From assembly GCF_007752345.1 (NCBI RefSeq), contig NZ_CP036299.1, positions 4,870,001-4,934,000 of the forward strand: DNA of 64,000 bases, written 5' to 3'. Source of the DNA: Planctopirus ephydatiae (GTDB lineage Bacteria > Planctomycetota > Planctomycetia > Planctomycetales > Planctomycetaceae). The translations under genes were made by a program, and so were the position numbers. Of this stretch, positions 46,936 through 55,937 are shown one piece after another. The stretch's first letter is position 1, and the number at the start of each line of letters is the position of its first letter. The notes beneath the pieces are model-generated. The model was not told the origin of the DNA and did no database searches. It saw only the letters and a program-made list of their open reading frames with translations.

Positions 46936-47691
46936 ATGACCCGTATCCATGACATTAACTGCGGCACTCTCCTCGTCCCGGGGTATCCCACGGTCGTCTG
47001 CCATTGCCTGTTGCTGGAAGACCCGCAGGGCGTGGCACTGGTCGATAGCGGGATTGGCCTGCTGGATATTCAAAACCCGCTGGTACGTGTGGGGCAGCCG
47101 CTGATTGATCTGGCGGGCTTTCAGTTCCATGAGCACGATACCGCCATCCGCCGGATCGAAGCGCTCGGGCTTAAGCCGCAGGATGTCCGGCATATTGTGC
47201 TCACCCATGCTGATCCCGATCATGCAGGGGGCCTCGCCGATTTCCCCGCGGCGAAAGTCCATCTGGCAGCTGAAGAGCGGGCCGCCTTGGAAGTCGGCCA
47301 CTGGCGATATCTCCCCATTCAATTTGCACATGGCCCTCAGTGGGAGACCTACAGTTCATCCCCGCAAACGTGGTTCGGCCTCGAAGCCCGTGAAGTTGCT
47401 CTGGGCTTTGAAGCTCAGGTCCTGCTGATTCCACTTTTCGGCCACACTCGTGGACATTGCGGCGTTGCTATTTCCCAGGGAAACCGCTGGCTACTCCATG
47501 TCGGCGATGCCTACTACCTTAAGGCAGAACTCACAGTCGAGAATCACCCCGTGGATGCCATGGCCACTCAACGCGCCGATGACGATCGTCTCCGCCGGGC
47601 GAGTCTTGAGCACCTCCGCCGCCTGTCCCGCGATCACGCCGACGAAATCGACCTGATCGGCTATCACGATCTAACAGAGTTGCCCCGTTAA
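46936..47691 (+). CDS. MBL-fold metallo-hydrolase
   Basis: The 251-residue product is a compact metallo-beta-lactamase-fold enzyme. The zinc site THADPDHAGG provides H91, D93, D95 and H96, and further ligands fit GHTRGHCGV, HVGDAYY and the C-terminal IGYHDL. Layout and length match glyoxalase II-like or AHL-lactonase-like hydrolases; AHL-lactonases share the HxDxDH form. The substrate cannot be decided here. There is no signal peptide. It stands alone between two copies of the palindromic repeat, with a strong terminator shortly behind. Confidence 0.88.
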   Translation: MTRIHDINCGTLLVPGYPTVVCHCLLLEDPQGVALVDSGIGLLDIQNPLVRVGQPLIDLAGFQFHEHDTAIRRIEALGLKPQDVRHIVLTHADPDHAGGLADFPAAKVHLAAEERAALEVGHWRYLPIQFAHGPQWETYSSSPQTWFGLEAREVALGFEAQVLLIPLFGHTRGHCGVAISQGNRWLLHVGDAYYLKAELTVENHPVDAMATQRADDDRLRRASLEHLRRLSRDHADEIDLIGYHDLTELPR

Positions 47692-47775
47692 GGTGTATCC
47701 CAATGCACAAGTTCGGCGTAACAGGTCAATGTGGTCGTCAATTCCGGTGCATTCCAAAGACTCCATGCACCCTAC
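47691..47775. repeat. Palindromic repeat, copy 2 (downstream of metallo-hydrolase gene)
   Basis: The right part at 47746-47775 (GGTGCATTCCAAAGACTCCA then TGCACCCTAC) is the same as in copy 1 but for one base. The left part is worn (AGGTGTATCC, CAATGCACAA) yet still recognisable as the partner arm. Both copies have the same orientation, so together they bracket the metallo-hydrolase gene. The element ends 20 bp before the terminator hairpin. Confidence 0.75.
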
Positions 47776-47794
47776 CTCAATCTGGATACGAAAA

Positions 47795-47821
47795 AAGGCC
47801 CCGACTTTTGGTCGGGGCCTT
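47795..47821. terminator. Bidirectional rho-independent terminator
   Basis: An 11-bp perfect GC-rich stem (AAGGCCCCGAC with GTCGGGGCCTT, 47795-47805 and 47811-47821) closes a five-base loop. An A-run precedes it on the plus strand, which becomes a U-run on the minus strand transcript. It lies between the convergent metallo-hydrolase gene and nrdJ, and serves nrdJ best. Confidence 0.92.
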
Positions 47822-47836
47822 CTCGTTAGCATCGTG

Positions 47837-50800
47837 TTAACTGCAGCCGAGGCTGGTGCCGCAGTTGTGGCAGAGGTAGCAGGCTCCGTTTCTTACGGTG
47901 ATTGAGCCGCAATTGCTACAGGCGGGGGCGTCGGTCTGGAAGCGGCTGAACTGCTGGCTCCGGGATTGATCCAGAACATGGAGTTCAGCGTGCGTGCTTC
48001 CATTCGTCTTGCCATGGCTGGCGTGGCCATTGGACGTGTGCCCGTTGGTGGTGTGGCTGCCGTTTGTCCCGGAGGTTGGCAGGGGTGCGTGAATTCGCTT
48101 TTCCAGTGAAGCTGGCAGCTTGTCACTCCCCTTGATCTCCGGCTTTAGGCTGCCGTTCAAGCCGTGTGCTGCTTTGCCGGCCGGAGTCGCAGGTGCGGCT
48201 CCGGCCACGCGATGACTTTCGGCACTCTCGCCTTCTTCACCAGAGGCCGATTCAGCTCGCCGCGGGACGTTGGCCTCGCGGAAGCCGGGCATGAACTGGA
48301 TTGCCATCCAGCGGAAGATGTAATCGACTACACTCTTCGCGTTGGGGATATCCGGGTTCTGTGTCCAGCCCGAAGGTTCGAACCGGCTGTGCGAGAATTT
48401 CTCGACCAGAACTTCGAGCGGTACGCCGTACTGGAGGCACATCGAGGTTTCGGTCCCGATGACATCCATCAGGCCACCGATGGTTGAACCTTCTTTAGCC
48501 ATACTGATGAAGAGTTCGCCCGGTGTGGCATCTTCAAACAGACCGACAGTGATATAGCCTTCGTGCCCGCCCACCGAGAACTTATGCGTGAGCGAGTGGC
48601 GGGTCGTGGGCAACCGGCGACGGACAGGCTGGCCTGGAGCCACTTCCTTATTGCCATCGCCTCCCTTTTTCACGTTGAGTGGCTGGCTTTGCTTGGAACC
48701 GTCGCGATAGACAGCCAGTGCCTTCAGGCCCAGTCGCCAGCCTTCGGCATAAGCCTTTTCGATATCTTCGACTGTCGAATCAGCAGGCATGTTGACCGTC
48801 TTGGAAATCGCACCTGAGAGGAACGGCTGAGCGGCTGCCATCATCTTGATGTGAGCACGCCACTGAATGCTGCGTGTTCCACTGGCAGGCTTGAAGGCAC
48901 AGTCGAAGACTGCGAGATGATCTGGTGAAAGATCGGTCGCCGCTTCGATGGTGTCGTGCTCTTCGATGGCCTTGACGATTCGTTCGACTTCGGGGGAATC
49001 GTAGCCGAGGGTCTTCAGAGCGAGTGGCACAGTGCGATTGACGATCTTCATCAGGCCGCCACCAGCCAATTGCTTGTACTTCACGAGAGCGATATCGGGC
49101 TCAATGCCCGTGGTATCGCAATCCATCATGAAGGCAATGGTTCCTGTCGGTGCAAGGACTGTGGCCTGGCTGTTGCGGAAGCCGAAACGGCGACCACTAT
49201 CGACCACATCATCCCACACTTCTTCGGCTGCCTTGCGAAGTTCTTCGGGGCAGGACGAATCGATGCGATCGACGGCGTCGCGATGCATACGCATCACGCG
49301 GAGCATTGGGTCGGCATTGTTGCGGTAGCCCTCGAATGGACCGGCGAAAGCTGCAATTCGCGAAGAAGTGAGGTAAGCCTGACCGGTGAGCAGAGAGGTC
49401 AATGCCCCGCAAATCCCGCGACCAGCCGCACTATCGTAAGGAATGCCCATCGACATGAGGAGGCTGCCCAGGTTGGCATAGCCCAGACCAAGCGGACGGT
49501 ACTTGTGGCTGTTGGCAGCGATCTGTGGAGTCGGATAGCTGGCGTGATCGACCAGAATTTCCTGAGCTGTCAGGAAGATATTGATCGCGGAACGATAGCG
49601 TTCGACATCAAAGCGACCATCATCCCGCTGGAACTTCCGCAGGTTCAGGCTGGCAAGGTTACAGGCGGTATCATCGAGGAACATGTATTCCGAGCAGGGG
49701 TTCGACGCATTGATGCGACCATCGTTCGGGCAGGTGTGCCAGCGATTGATAATCGTATCGAACTGCACACCAGGGTCACCGCAATGCCAGGCACCTTCGG
49801 CCATTTGCCGCATCACGTAGCGAGCTTCGTAGGCAGGGCCGGGCTTGGTGGCGTCTGTGACCCAATGAGTGACCCATTTCTTGTTTTCTTCGTAAGCCCG
49901 CATGAACTCATCGCTCAGGCGAACGGAGAGATTGGCGTTCTGATACATGATCGAGCCGTAGGCTTCGCCATTGAAGTTCGAATCGTACTCACCCGATTCG
50001 ATCAGGACGCGAGCCTTTTTCTCTTCCTTGAGCTTGCACTGGATGAACTCGAGGATGTCTGGATGCCAGTCCTTGAGCGACTGCATTTTAGCTGCCCGGC
50101 GTGTCTTGCCGCCTGATTTCACAACAGCCGCAATCTGGTCGTAAACTCTCATGAACGAGAGTGGGCCGGAAGGTGTCCCACCGCCCGAAAGTTTTTCTTT
50201 CGCACTGCGGATGGAGGAGAGATCTGTTCCGGTGCCGGAGCCGAACTTGAAGAGCATGGCTTCGCTGGTGGCGAGGCGCATGATGTCTTCCATGTTGTCA
50301 TCGACTGACTGAATGAAGCAGGCACTGGCCTGAGGATATTCATAGGAAGTTTCCGCACGGACGACCTCTTGAGTTTTGAGATCGAAGCGGTAGTTCCCCT
50401 TAGAACCAGCCACACCGTACTGATGGTAGAGCCCGACGTTAAACCACACGGGCGAGTTGAAGCTGCCGTACTGATGGAGACAGAGCCAGGCGAGATCGTT
50501 GTAGAAGTTTTCGCCATCTTCCCGGCTGGCGAAGTAGCCATCGGCAATGCCCCAATCGGCAATCGTGCGGGCCACGCGATTGATCACCTGGCGGACACTG
50601 GTTTCACGCTCCGAGGTACCGTGCTCACCATAAAAGTACTTGCTGACGACGACGTTGGTGGCCAGTGGGCTCCAGTGAGCAGGAATTTCGCAATCCTTCT
50701 GCTCGAACAGCACCTTGCCATTTTCGTCCTTGATGAAGGCGGAACGAAGTTCCCATTCGCTGGTCGAAAACGGATCGACACCTTCGGGGCAAAACTCCGG

Positions 50801-50938
50801 ACGAATCCGCATTGGTGCAGCTTCCGGAAGTGGTCGCGATGTTCCCATCGGAAAACCAGGCCGGGTGCTGGGGGCATTTGTCGGACGGAGGCCGACGGGG
50901 GAAAGTTCAGACGTCGCAAGTCCTTTTTGTTCGTGCAT
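47837..50938 (-). CDS. nrdJ: Adenosylcobalamin-dependent ribonucleoside-diphosphate reductase (class II)
   Basis: The 1033-residue product is a class II ribonucleotide reductase. Typical blocks are YPQASACFIQSVDDNMEDIM, KFGSGTGTDLSSIRSAKEKL (inside the first barrel half), NPCSEYMFLDDTACNLASLN and the C-terminal barrel signature GTIAFMMDCDTTGIEP. It turns ribonucleotides into deoxyribonucleotides by a cobalamin-made thiyl radical, so the cell can make DNA with or without oxygen. The C-terminus ends in a zinc-ribbon-like tail (CSNCGS, CYLCHNCGTSLGCS, last 30 residues) after a long linker rich in Gly, Ser, Thr and Asn. The ATG with GGAG seven bases ahead is chosen. No cobalamin riboswitch is visible in the short leader. 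Confidence 0.95.
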   Translation of the reverse strand: MHEQKGLATSELSPVGLRPTNAPSTRPGFPMGTSRPLPEAAPMRIRPEFCPEGVDPFSTSEWELRSAFIKDENGKVLFEQKDCEIPAHWSPLATNVVVSKYFYGEHGTSERETSVRQVINRVARTIADWGIADGYFASREDGENFYNDLAWLCLHQYGSFNSPVWFNVGLYHQYGVAGSKGNYRFDLKTQEVVRAETSYEYPQASACFIQSVDDNMEDIMRLATSEAMLFKFGSGTGTDLSSIRSAKEKLSGGGTPSGPLSFMRVYDQIAAVVKSGGKTRRAAKMQSLKDWHPDILEFIQCKLKEEKKARVLIESGEYDSNFNGEAYGSIMYQNANLSVRLSDEFMRAYEENKKWVTHWVTDATKPGPAYEARYVMRQMAEGAWHCGDPGVQFDTIINRWHTCPNDGRINASNPCSEYMFLDDTACNLASLNLRKFQRDDGRFDVERYRSAINIFLTAQEILVDHASYPTPQIAANSHKYRPLGLGYANLGSLLMSMGIPYDSAAGRGICGALTSLLTGQAYLTSSRIAAFAGPFEGYRNNADPMLRVMRMHRDAVDRIDSSCPEELRKAAEEVWDDVVDSGRRFGFRNSQATVLAPTGTIAFMMDCDTTGIEPDIALVKYKQLAGGGLMKIVNRTVPLALKTLGYDSPEVERIVKAIEEHDTIEAATDLSPDHLAVFDCAFKPASGTRSIQWRAHIKMMAAAQPFLSGAISKTVNMPADSTVEDIEKAYAEGWRLGLKALAVYRDGSKQSQPLNVKKGGDGNKEVAPGQPVRRRLPTTRHSLTHKFSVGGHEGYITVGLFEDATPGELFISMAKEGSTIGGLMDVIGTETSMCLQYGVPLEVLVEKFSHSRFEPSGWTQNPDIPNAKSVVDYIFRWMAIQFMPGFREANVPRRAESASGEEGESAESHRVAGAAPATPAGKAAHGLNGSLKPEIKGSDKLPASLEKRIHAPLPTSGTNGSHTTNGHTSNGHASHGKTNGSTHAELHVLDQSRSQQFSRFQTDAPACSNCGSITVRNGACYLCHNCGTSLGCS

Positions 50939-51928
50939 CGTGCACTCCATATCCATGGGTTAGGGGTTGGAAATCAGCCTGCCATACCAGCAGACTATAC
51001 ATTATATCACTGCGCACAAACAGACACATCTATCGGCCAGTGCCTGCTTTTTAGTACAGTGGAAACTCACAAATCCGGCGTCGCATCACTGCTTGACCGC
51101 AAAATCACGAAGTGACAACTTTTCAGTTGCCACAGCACTACTGTTGCACCACGACTTTCATAGTTCTGGGGCACTGAAGCGTAATTGGGTGAAAGTTCCA
51201 TACCGGTACAGAACGCAGTCCTTGCTCCGGCATCAGGGCAGATCGCCCATAGAGATCTTTTCGACAGAAAACCACTACTACTTGTGTGAATCAATGATAG
51301 CGGCAACAAGATGTTGACTGCTGTCATGATCCCCACGATACCCCGCCAGAAAAGATTGTCAAGCTCTCTTCGCACTCAATCTTGTGGGTCAAGTGGTTCA
51401 ATCAACCACAAGTGATGGTGGATTTTGGATTTACCAGCCGTGAGAGAATTTCTGGCCGTGAAGATCACTTCACAAACACTCCCTGAGAAGGATTGCGCAG
51501 TTTTCCCAGGTTCTCGAAAGATGACTTGCAAGCGATCTCGTAAACTCGCTGCATTGGCCCAAAACCGTCTGCCAAATCAAGTGAATGACTATCGAGAACA
51601 CCTTGATTTTCAGGTGTTTTCGACAGTTCTGGACGGCCATGCGAACTTTGCGAAGACTCACATCGGCTCTTCAAAACCATTGAACTGCCATCTTTAGCGT
51701 GAGCCAGGCCGCAAAAACTGCCGCTCCTTCTGGGGTGGGTTCACCTTGCTGCCCCAAGGCATTGTCTCGTAACCTGCCAAGGAGATTTCTCATGATGCGA
51801 CCGCTCGTGAGCGATTGTCATCGGACCATCCTGACGATGTCATCCCGCCTTTCACCTTCACTGTCTGCTGCTCTTCCCGCCTGCCGCTCTTCTTCTACGC
51901 TTTCGCCCCGCTCTGCGGAAAACTTTCC
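50939..51928. other. Divergent spacer upstream of nrdJ and the zinc-ribbon gene
   Basis: Nearly 1 kb lies between the divergent nrdJ and the zinc-ribbon membrane gene. Open frames at 51067-51375 (minus) and 51425-51697 (plus) have no family features. A likely nrdJ promoter and a short open frame with a strong ribosome site are listed separately. I see no NrdR box pair close to consensus and no riboswitch fold. Confidence 0.5.
51001..51009 (-). promoter_or_regulatory. Extended -10 promoter element of nrdJ
   Basis: Read on the minus strand the bases are TGATATAAT, a consensus -10 box (TATAAT) with the TGn extension that can replace a -35 box. The best -35 match upstream is poor. Transcription would start near 50993, giving a leader of about 55 nt before the nrdJ ATG. 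This is inferred from sequence only. Confidence 0.55.
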
Positions 51929-51971
51929 ATGTGGTGCCCTCAGTGCCAAGCCGATGTTGCTGCTGTGTTGA
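51792..51971 (+). CDS. Possible short leader ORF overlapping the zinc-ribbon gene
   Basis: An ATG-ATG pair follows an excellent ribosome site (AAGGAG, eight bases ahead). The frame encodes 59 residues, Ser/Leu/Ala-rich, with no family features, and ends 40 bp inside the next gene in another frame. It could be a leader peptide coupled to the zinc-ribbon protein, or the ribosome site may be chance. The strong site contrasts with the weak one of the next gene. Confidence 0.3.
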   Translation: MMRPLVSDCHRTILTMSSRLSPSLSAALPACRSSSTLSPRSAENFPCGALSAKPMLLLC

Positions 51972-53011
51972 TGCCGGATCACCGGCATTCACGATGCACG
52001 CATTGCGGAATGACATTGGCCGCCCGGCTCTCGACTCCCACGATACCGCAGGAACAAGAAACCAATCCGATCGGGACTTTGCCTGCACCAGCGAGCTTAA
52101 ATCTCCTTCGTGACGAAACATCAACGCGTAATGTACGCGACGTTCTGGCCCGCTGGTCGACGCCACAGGCATTAGAATCTTTGGATCGTCCCTTTCTCCC
52201 GGATCTCTCTGCCAGCCCTTTGCGAGCCAGCAAGACGCCAGCACCTCATGCCAGCACTCGCGAGCCAGTCACAGAGCCGCCTACGAAGACTTCCACCACT
52301 GCATCGAACTTCCCGAAAAACGATGCTCCAACTCCTCCTTATGCGGCAGAGACGCTTCCCGTTCATCCACAGGCTGCTCGCCGGGTCGATCTTTCGCATG
52401 GTGACGGAGCACCACCCAAGCCGAAACATCGTCCCAAGAGGCGAACCGAAGCCAAGGCGGTTCAGCGTCGCTTTGATCAACAGCAATCGCGAATGGCCGG
52501 AAGAGGTCCGCATTTTGATGTGCGACTTCTGAGGGAACTTGAGCAGGGACAGTACTCTTCCCACGCTATGCACGCATCGCCCACTCAGGCTCATCTACAG
52601 AAAGAATTGGCCAGTCTGCAACAAGCGAAAACCGAAAAGCCATTTAACTGGGGGATTGTCTCTGGTCAGGTCTGCGCCTATCTGGGTGTCGCTCTGCTGA
52701 CCTGTGGAACGTCGCTTGTGCTCTGGAGTCATTTCGGTGGCCCTGTCGAGCATGCACCGACAGGCTGGCTCATGACCACAGCAGGTCAGATGCTGCTCTT
52801 TCTGGGGGTTGTGACATTAGTTTCTTCCGGGATGGAACAGACCACAGACGAAGTGGCCACTCGCATTCAAACACTTGGTGAAAAGATCCTGCGACTGGAA
52901 ATCGCACAGAGAGAGTCGCATCTGCAGGCTCCTCATTATGCCCGCAGTCGGCTGCGTACGAAGACCAAGTCGAGTGCTGGGCGGCCTGTTCGCCGCCGCG
53001 AAGAAGAGTAA
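51929..53011 (+). CDS. Membrane protein with N-terminal zinc ribbon
   Basis: The 360-residue product opens with a zinc ribbon (MWCPQCQADVA and SRCTHCGMTL), then a long Pro/Thr/Ser-rich linker (about 30-205) with a basic patch (KPKHRPKRRTEAK), a helical stretch, and two membrane helices (about 265-285 VCAYLGVALLTCGTSLVLW and 297-315 GQMLLFLGVVTLVSSG). A charged tail ends RRREEE. I do not recognise a known family; this layout (ribbon, linker, helices) resembles uncharacterised planctomycete proteins. The frame is open further upstream without an ATG. A similar CxxC-starting membrane protein is encoded at 53949-54623. Confidence 0.7.
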   Translation: MWCPQCQADVAAVLMPDHRHSRCTHCGMTLAARLSTPTIPQEQETNPIGTLPAPASLNLLRDETSTRNVRDVLARWSTPQALESLDRPFLPDLSASPLRASKTPAPHASTREPVTEPPTKTSTTASNFPKNDAPTPPYAAETLPVHPQAARRVDLSHGDGAPPKPKHRPKRRTEAKAVQRRFDQQQSRMAGRGPHFDVRLLRELEQGQYSSHAMHASPTQAHLQKELASLQQAKTEKPFNWGIVSGQVCAYLGVALLTCGTSLVLWSHFGGPVEHAPTGWLMTTAGQMLLFLGVVTLVSSGMEQTTDEVATRIQTLGEKILRLEIAQRESHLQAPHYARSRLRTKTKSSAGRPVRRREEE

Positions 53012-53111
53012 ACCTCTCATTTCAAATCCTCAAACACCTCTACTTATTAATACAGACTCTGCAGACATGCATCTGGCGTTCACCTGTGATTCAAGGTGAA
53101 ACAGGAATAAC

Positions 53112-53846
53112 ATGATGAAAACACAGACGATATTGAACTGGGCACTCTGTTGTGGTCTCGTTGTAACACCATTGGCTTGTACATCGACAAAGACAACGAA
53201 TACGGCACGTACGGCACGTGAGCAGCTCTTGATTTCCAATGCAATTGATCATGCTCTCGAAAAGGTCGATTTGTCGACAATCCAAGGAACGAACCTCTAT
53301 ATCGAGGAAAAATATCTGGAAGGGGTCGATAAAGCCTATCTCGTGGGTTCGCTACGTCACCGGGCCATGCTGGCGGGAGCGAATATCGTCACGAAAGCTG
53401 AAGACGCTGATATTGTCCTCGAACTGCGGTCGGGTTCGATCGGTACTGATTCAGCAGATTCGTTTATCGGTTCACCCGAGATTACACTCCCCGGGATGCT
53501 GACACTTCCTGAAGTGCGACTTGTCAGCCGGTCACGTCAAACCGCGACCGCCAAACTGGGTTTACTGGCTTACGATCCCAAAAGTAAACAGCTTCTGGGA
53601 CAGGGTGGCGTTTCATCAGCACAATCCGATGATAATAATGTCTTTGTCTTCGGTGTCGGGCCTTATCATTACGGCACCGTCAAAGAGGAAGTGGAGCGAA
53701 CTGCCACACCACCTGCAACAACGGCTCAACAACTACCCTCGCAAGTCGCGTTTCGTGGTACACGGCCTATGGGATCGGCAATTGCCCGAGATGTTAACGA
53801 GGAAGGCTCAGTCCAACTCACCGGCGACCAGCGGCCGGCCGACTAA
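53112..53846 (+). CDS. DUF6655-like exported protein
   Basis: The 244-residue product has a hydrophobic leader (NWALCCGLVVTPLACTST) with a cysteine where a lipoprotein would be cut; the lipobox is weak because proline is at -3. The mature part begins with TNTARTAREQLLISNAIDHAL and continues as one alpha/beta domain, with GANIVTKAEDADIVLELRSG and SRQTATAKLGLLAYDPKSKQL. I recall DUF6655 for proteins of this look: small planctomycete envelope proteins of unknown function. It follows the zinc-ribbon gene by 100 bp on the same strand and may share its transcript. Confidence 0.7.
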   Translation: MMKTQTILNWALCCGLVVTPLACTSTKTTNTARTAREQLLISNAIDHALEKVDLSTIQGTNLYIEEKYLEGVDKAYLVGSLRHRAMLAGANIVTKAEDADIVLELRSGSIGTDSADSFIGSPEITLPGMLTLPEVRLVSRSRQTATAKLGLLAYDPKSKQLLGQGGVSSAQSDDNNVFVFGVGPYHYGTVKEEVERTATPPATTAQQLPSQVAFRGTRPMGSAIARDVNEEGSVQLTGDQRPAD

Positions 53847-53870
53847 TAGTCAAATAGCATACCTCTCGTC

Positions 53871-53935
53871 GGGTGCAGGCCCATGCACCAGTTCACGCTC
53901 ATAATGGTGCATTAGCATGCGCCATACATTGTTAA
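53871..53935. repeat. Decayed copy of the palindromic repeat
   Basis: The stretch GGGTGCAGGCCCATGCACCA followed by AATGGTGCATTAGCATGCGCC shares the alternating TGCACC/GGTGCAT arms of the repeat around the metallo-hydrolase gene. It lies between the two convergent genes here. Arms are less perfect than in copy 1. Confidence 0.5.
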
Positions 53936-53948
53936 CTAACAGTACTGC

Positions 53949-54623
53949 TCAATACGAGCTGCTCAGGCTGTCTTTGAACCAGTTCTCAAAATGTGTTGGC
54001 CACATCGTTGTCGGCCGCCCAAGTTGATAAAAGCTGACCTTGCTATTGGGTTGGATCACCAGCGACATCCTGCGACCCTGAATTTTTGAACTCACGATCC
54101 TGGTGCGAGGTAACCACAAGGCTGTCGGACGTTCCATCCAGCGGGTCGCGAGTTCAATAGGTGTGATGGTTCCTGGAAGAGTCGTCAATGTACTTTTTGC
54201 GGGAGAGGAGTCGAGCGTTTGTGGCTGCGGATCATTCGTGAACGATGTTTGACCTGCAGGATGAAACGCTTGTTCTGGTGATATTCGCTGTGGTAAAGAA
54301 TCCTGTTGCCTCCAGCAGAAACCAAGACTCCACCAGGTTCGATGCGACGCTGTTTTGAAACTGATTCTGTGCGTCTCAAGCCATTCAATTTCTGGCAGCC
54401 AGGCCAAACCAATCGATGTCAGGACCAATGACCCATGTACCAACGACTGCCTGCGTTGAATGGCGATCGATGGTTGTTCGAGTAGTACAGCACCAAATCG
54501 GTCAGCAAGCTCACTGGCTGTCAGGTCAGGTTCAGCGAGATTCAAAACGCTTGTGCAGAAGGGGCACCGTCCATATTGCGGTGACTCCCAGTTCAGACAT
54601 TGGCGGCAAAGCATCAGCGTCAC
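53949..54623 (-). CDS. Protein with N-terminal zinc ribbon, possible membrane segment
   Basis: The 224-residue product begins MTLMLCRQCLNWESPQYGRC and PFC, two CxxC pairs that form a zinc ribbon of the rubredoxin-like type. A moderately hydrophobic stretch follows (SLVHGSLVLTSIGLAWLPEIEWL, about 64-86 of the chain), then a polar Pro/Thr/Ser-rich region and a C-terminal part with RWMERPTALWLPRTRIVSSK. I do not recognise the family. GTG is the start, with a GGGAGA site before it; an ATG three codons on is the alternative. It is convergent with the DUF6655-like gene. Confidence 0.6.
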   Translation of the reverse strand: MTLMLCRQCLNWESPQYGRCPFCTSVLNLAEPDLTASELADRFGAVLLEQPSIAIQRRQSLVHGSLVLTSIGLAWLPEIEWLETHRISFKTASHRTWWSLGFCWRQQDSLPQRISPEQAFHPAGQTSFTNDPQPQTLDSSPAKSTLTTLPGTITPIELATRWMERPTALWLPRTRIVSSKIQGRRMSLVIQPNSKVSFYQLGRPTTMWPTHFENWFKDSLSSSY

Positions 54624-54736
54624 AGCCGTCTCCCGCCTGTAATTTACTCACAAGTCAAGATATAAGAATTATCAATCAGACAAAGCACAATCAATAGACA
54701 GTCGTAGTGACTGTCCCTGTTGACAATTTGAGAGAA

Positions 54737-55519
54737 CTATTGCTGGCCAGACTCCCGATTTGACCACCAGGGCAGGCTGACACCACCATCGATCAAGAGT
54801 GTACTACCCGTCATATAGGCCGCATCATCGCTGAGTGCAAAGGCCACAGCTTTTCCAATCTCTTCGGGTTGTCCCAACCGACCGAAGGGCAGCTTTTTGG
54901 CTCCTTCTGCCAATTGCTCTTCGGTAAAAAACTTACGTTCGCCGGGTGTATCAATCCAGCCGGGATGAATGATATTGATGCGAATGCGATGAGGTGCCAG
55001 TTCGATAGCCGCAGTGCGGGCCATGTGGTCGATCGCCGCCTTCGCCATGTTATAGGCCATGGCTGTCGGGATGGCGATGACGGCATGTGGCGAACTGATG
55101 ACTGCCATCGCTCCGCCTTGACCTTGAGCGACCATTTTCAGAGCCGCTGCGCGCACGCCGTAAAACGCGCCCCACATGCAGACATCAATCGTGCGGCGGA
55201 ACCCATCGAGATTAGCTTTGAGCATTGGCTCGCGATCACTATAGACCGCATTCGAGACAAACAGATCCAGACTGCCCAGCGCCTGGGCGGTCTCGTCGAT
55301 CATTCGTTCAATCACCTCCTGCTGTGAGACATCGCCCTGAAAGATCACTGCCTTCCGGCCCAGTGCTTCAATCTCCCGAGCGAGCGATTCGGCTTCGTCC
55401 CGATTGCTGAAATAATTGATCGCCACGTTGGCTCCAGCCCGTGCCAACTCAATCGCACAGCCTCGACCAATCCCGCGAGACGAACCAGTGACCAATGCAT
55501 TCTTGCCAAGAAGTTTCAT
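54737..55519 (-). CDS. Short-chain dehydrogenase/reductase (SDR)
   Basis: The 260-residue product is a classical SDR. The cofactor motif TGSSRGIGRG (TGxxxGxG) is at residues 12-21, the FQGDVS aspartate region near 63, FVSNAVYS in place of NNAG near 90, the catalytic serine in VISSPHAV and the YxxxK pair in YNMAKAAIDH, followed by HPGWIDTPGE. The change of NNAG to SNAV is uncommon but tolerated in some members. It acts on an alcohol or keto substrate with NAD(P); the closest types are glucose 1-dehydrogenase-like and FabG-like enzymes. I take the ATG at the family start; an upstream in-frame ATG adds eight residues. Confidence 0.9.
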   Translation of the reverse strand: MKLLGKNALVTGSSRGIGRGCAIELARAGANVAINYFSNRDEAESLAREIEALGRKAVIFQGDVSQQEVIERMIDETAQALGSLDLFVSNAVYSDREPMLKANLDGFRRTIDVCMWGAFYGVRAAALKMVAQGQGGAMAVISSPHAVIAIPTAMAYNMAKAAIDHMARTAAIELAPHRIRINIIHPGWIDTPGERKFFTEEQLAEGAKKLPFGRLGQPEEIGKAVAFALSDDAAYMTGSTLLIDGGVSLPWWSNRESGQQ

Positions 55520-55653
55520 ACTGTGTCTTTTCAGTGCCAACACAAGATCGGTCTAATAGGCAGGCTGTTTTGTAAAGCTCTGCTCCGAATTAACTTAACA
55601 ATTCTACAGAGAGCAGGCGAGTGGCTGAACTCCCTTCTCGAGAGGAACGCATC

Positions 55654-55929
55654 ATGGAATCGAAAAGTGCGGCTGTTCTGGGGATCACTTTTGGGCTGAC
55701 TTTGGGCGGGGCGGTGGTTTTGGCTTCCTATGCGGCCGCCAGGGCTCAACCGTTGGCTGTGCCGCGTATCGGGACAGGTGATTCCTCAGTCGTGGGCCGG
55801 TATCAGATCGCAGGGATCCCCGGCCATGCGTATGTGCTCGACACCGCCACTGGCCAGGTGTGGGAAGACTTTGCTTCATCCAGTGAAGGAGCCCGCGACT
55901 CCGAGTTTAAGCGAGTCAAACTCAAATAG
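55654..55929 (+). CDS. Small exported protein of unknown function
   Basis: The 91-residue product has a signal segment (VLGITFGLTLGGAVVLASYA) cut near ARAQP and a short domain GRYQIAGIPGHAYVLDTATG followed by QVWEDF. The YVLDTATGQVW run resembles a single beta-propeller blade or a beta-hairpin unit seen in small planctomycete proteins. No function is known to me. GAGAGGAA stands before the ATG. It is divergent from the SDR gene and ends next to a decayed repeat. Confidence 0.65.
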   Translation: MESKSAAVLGITFGLTLGGAVVLASYAAARAQPLAVPRIGTGDSSVVGRYQIAGIPGHAYVLDTATGQVWEDFASSSEGARDSEFKRVKLK

Positions 55930-55937
55930 CTCAAGAT

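Noticed and set aside
48956-50116. 386-codon plus-strand open frame
   Set aside because: It is wholly antisense to nrdJ, whose conserved blocks are unmistakable; the antisense peptide has no family features.
50940-51060. Cobalamin riboswitch ahead of nrdJ
   Set aside because: The likely leader is only about 55 nt, too short for the fold, and no B12-box-like string is visible.
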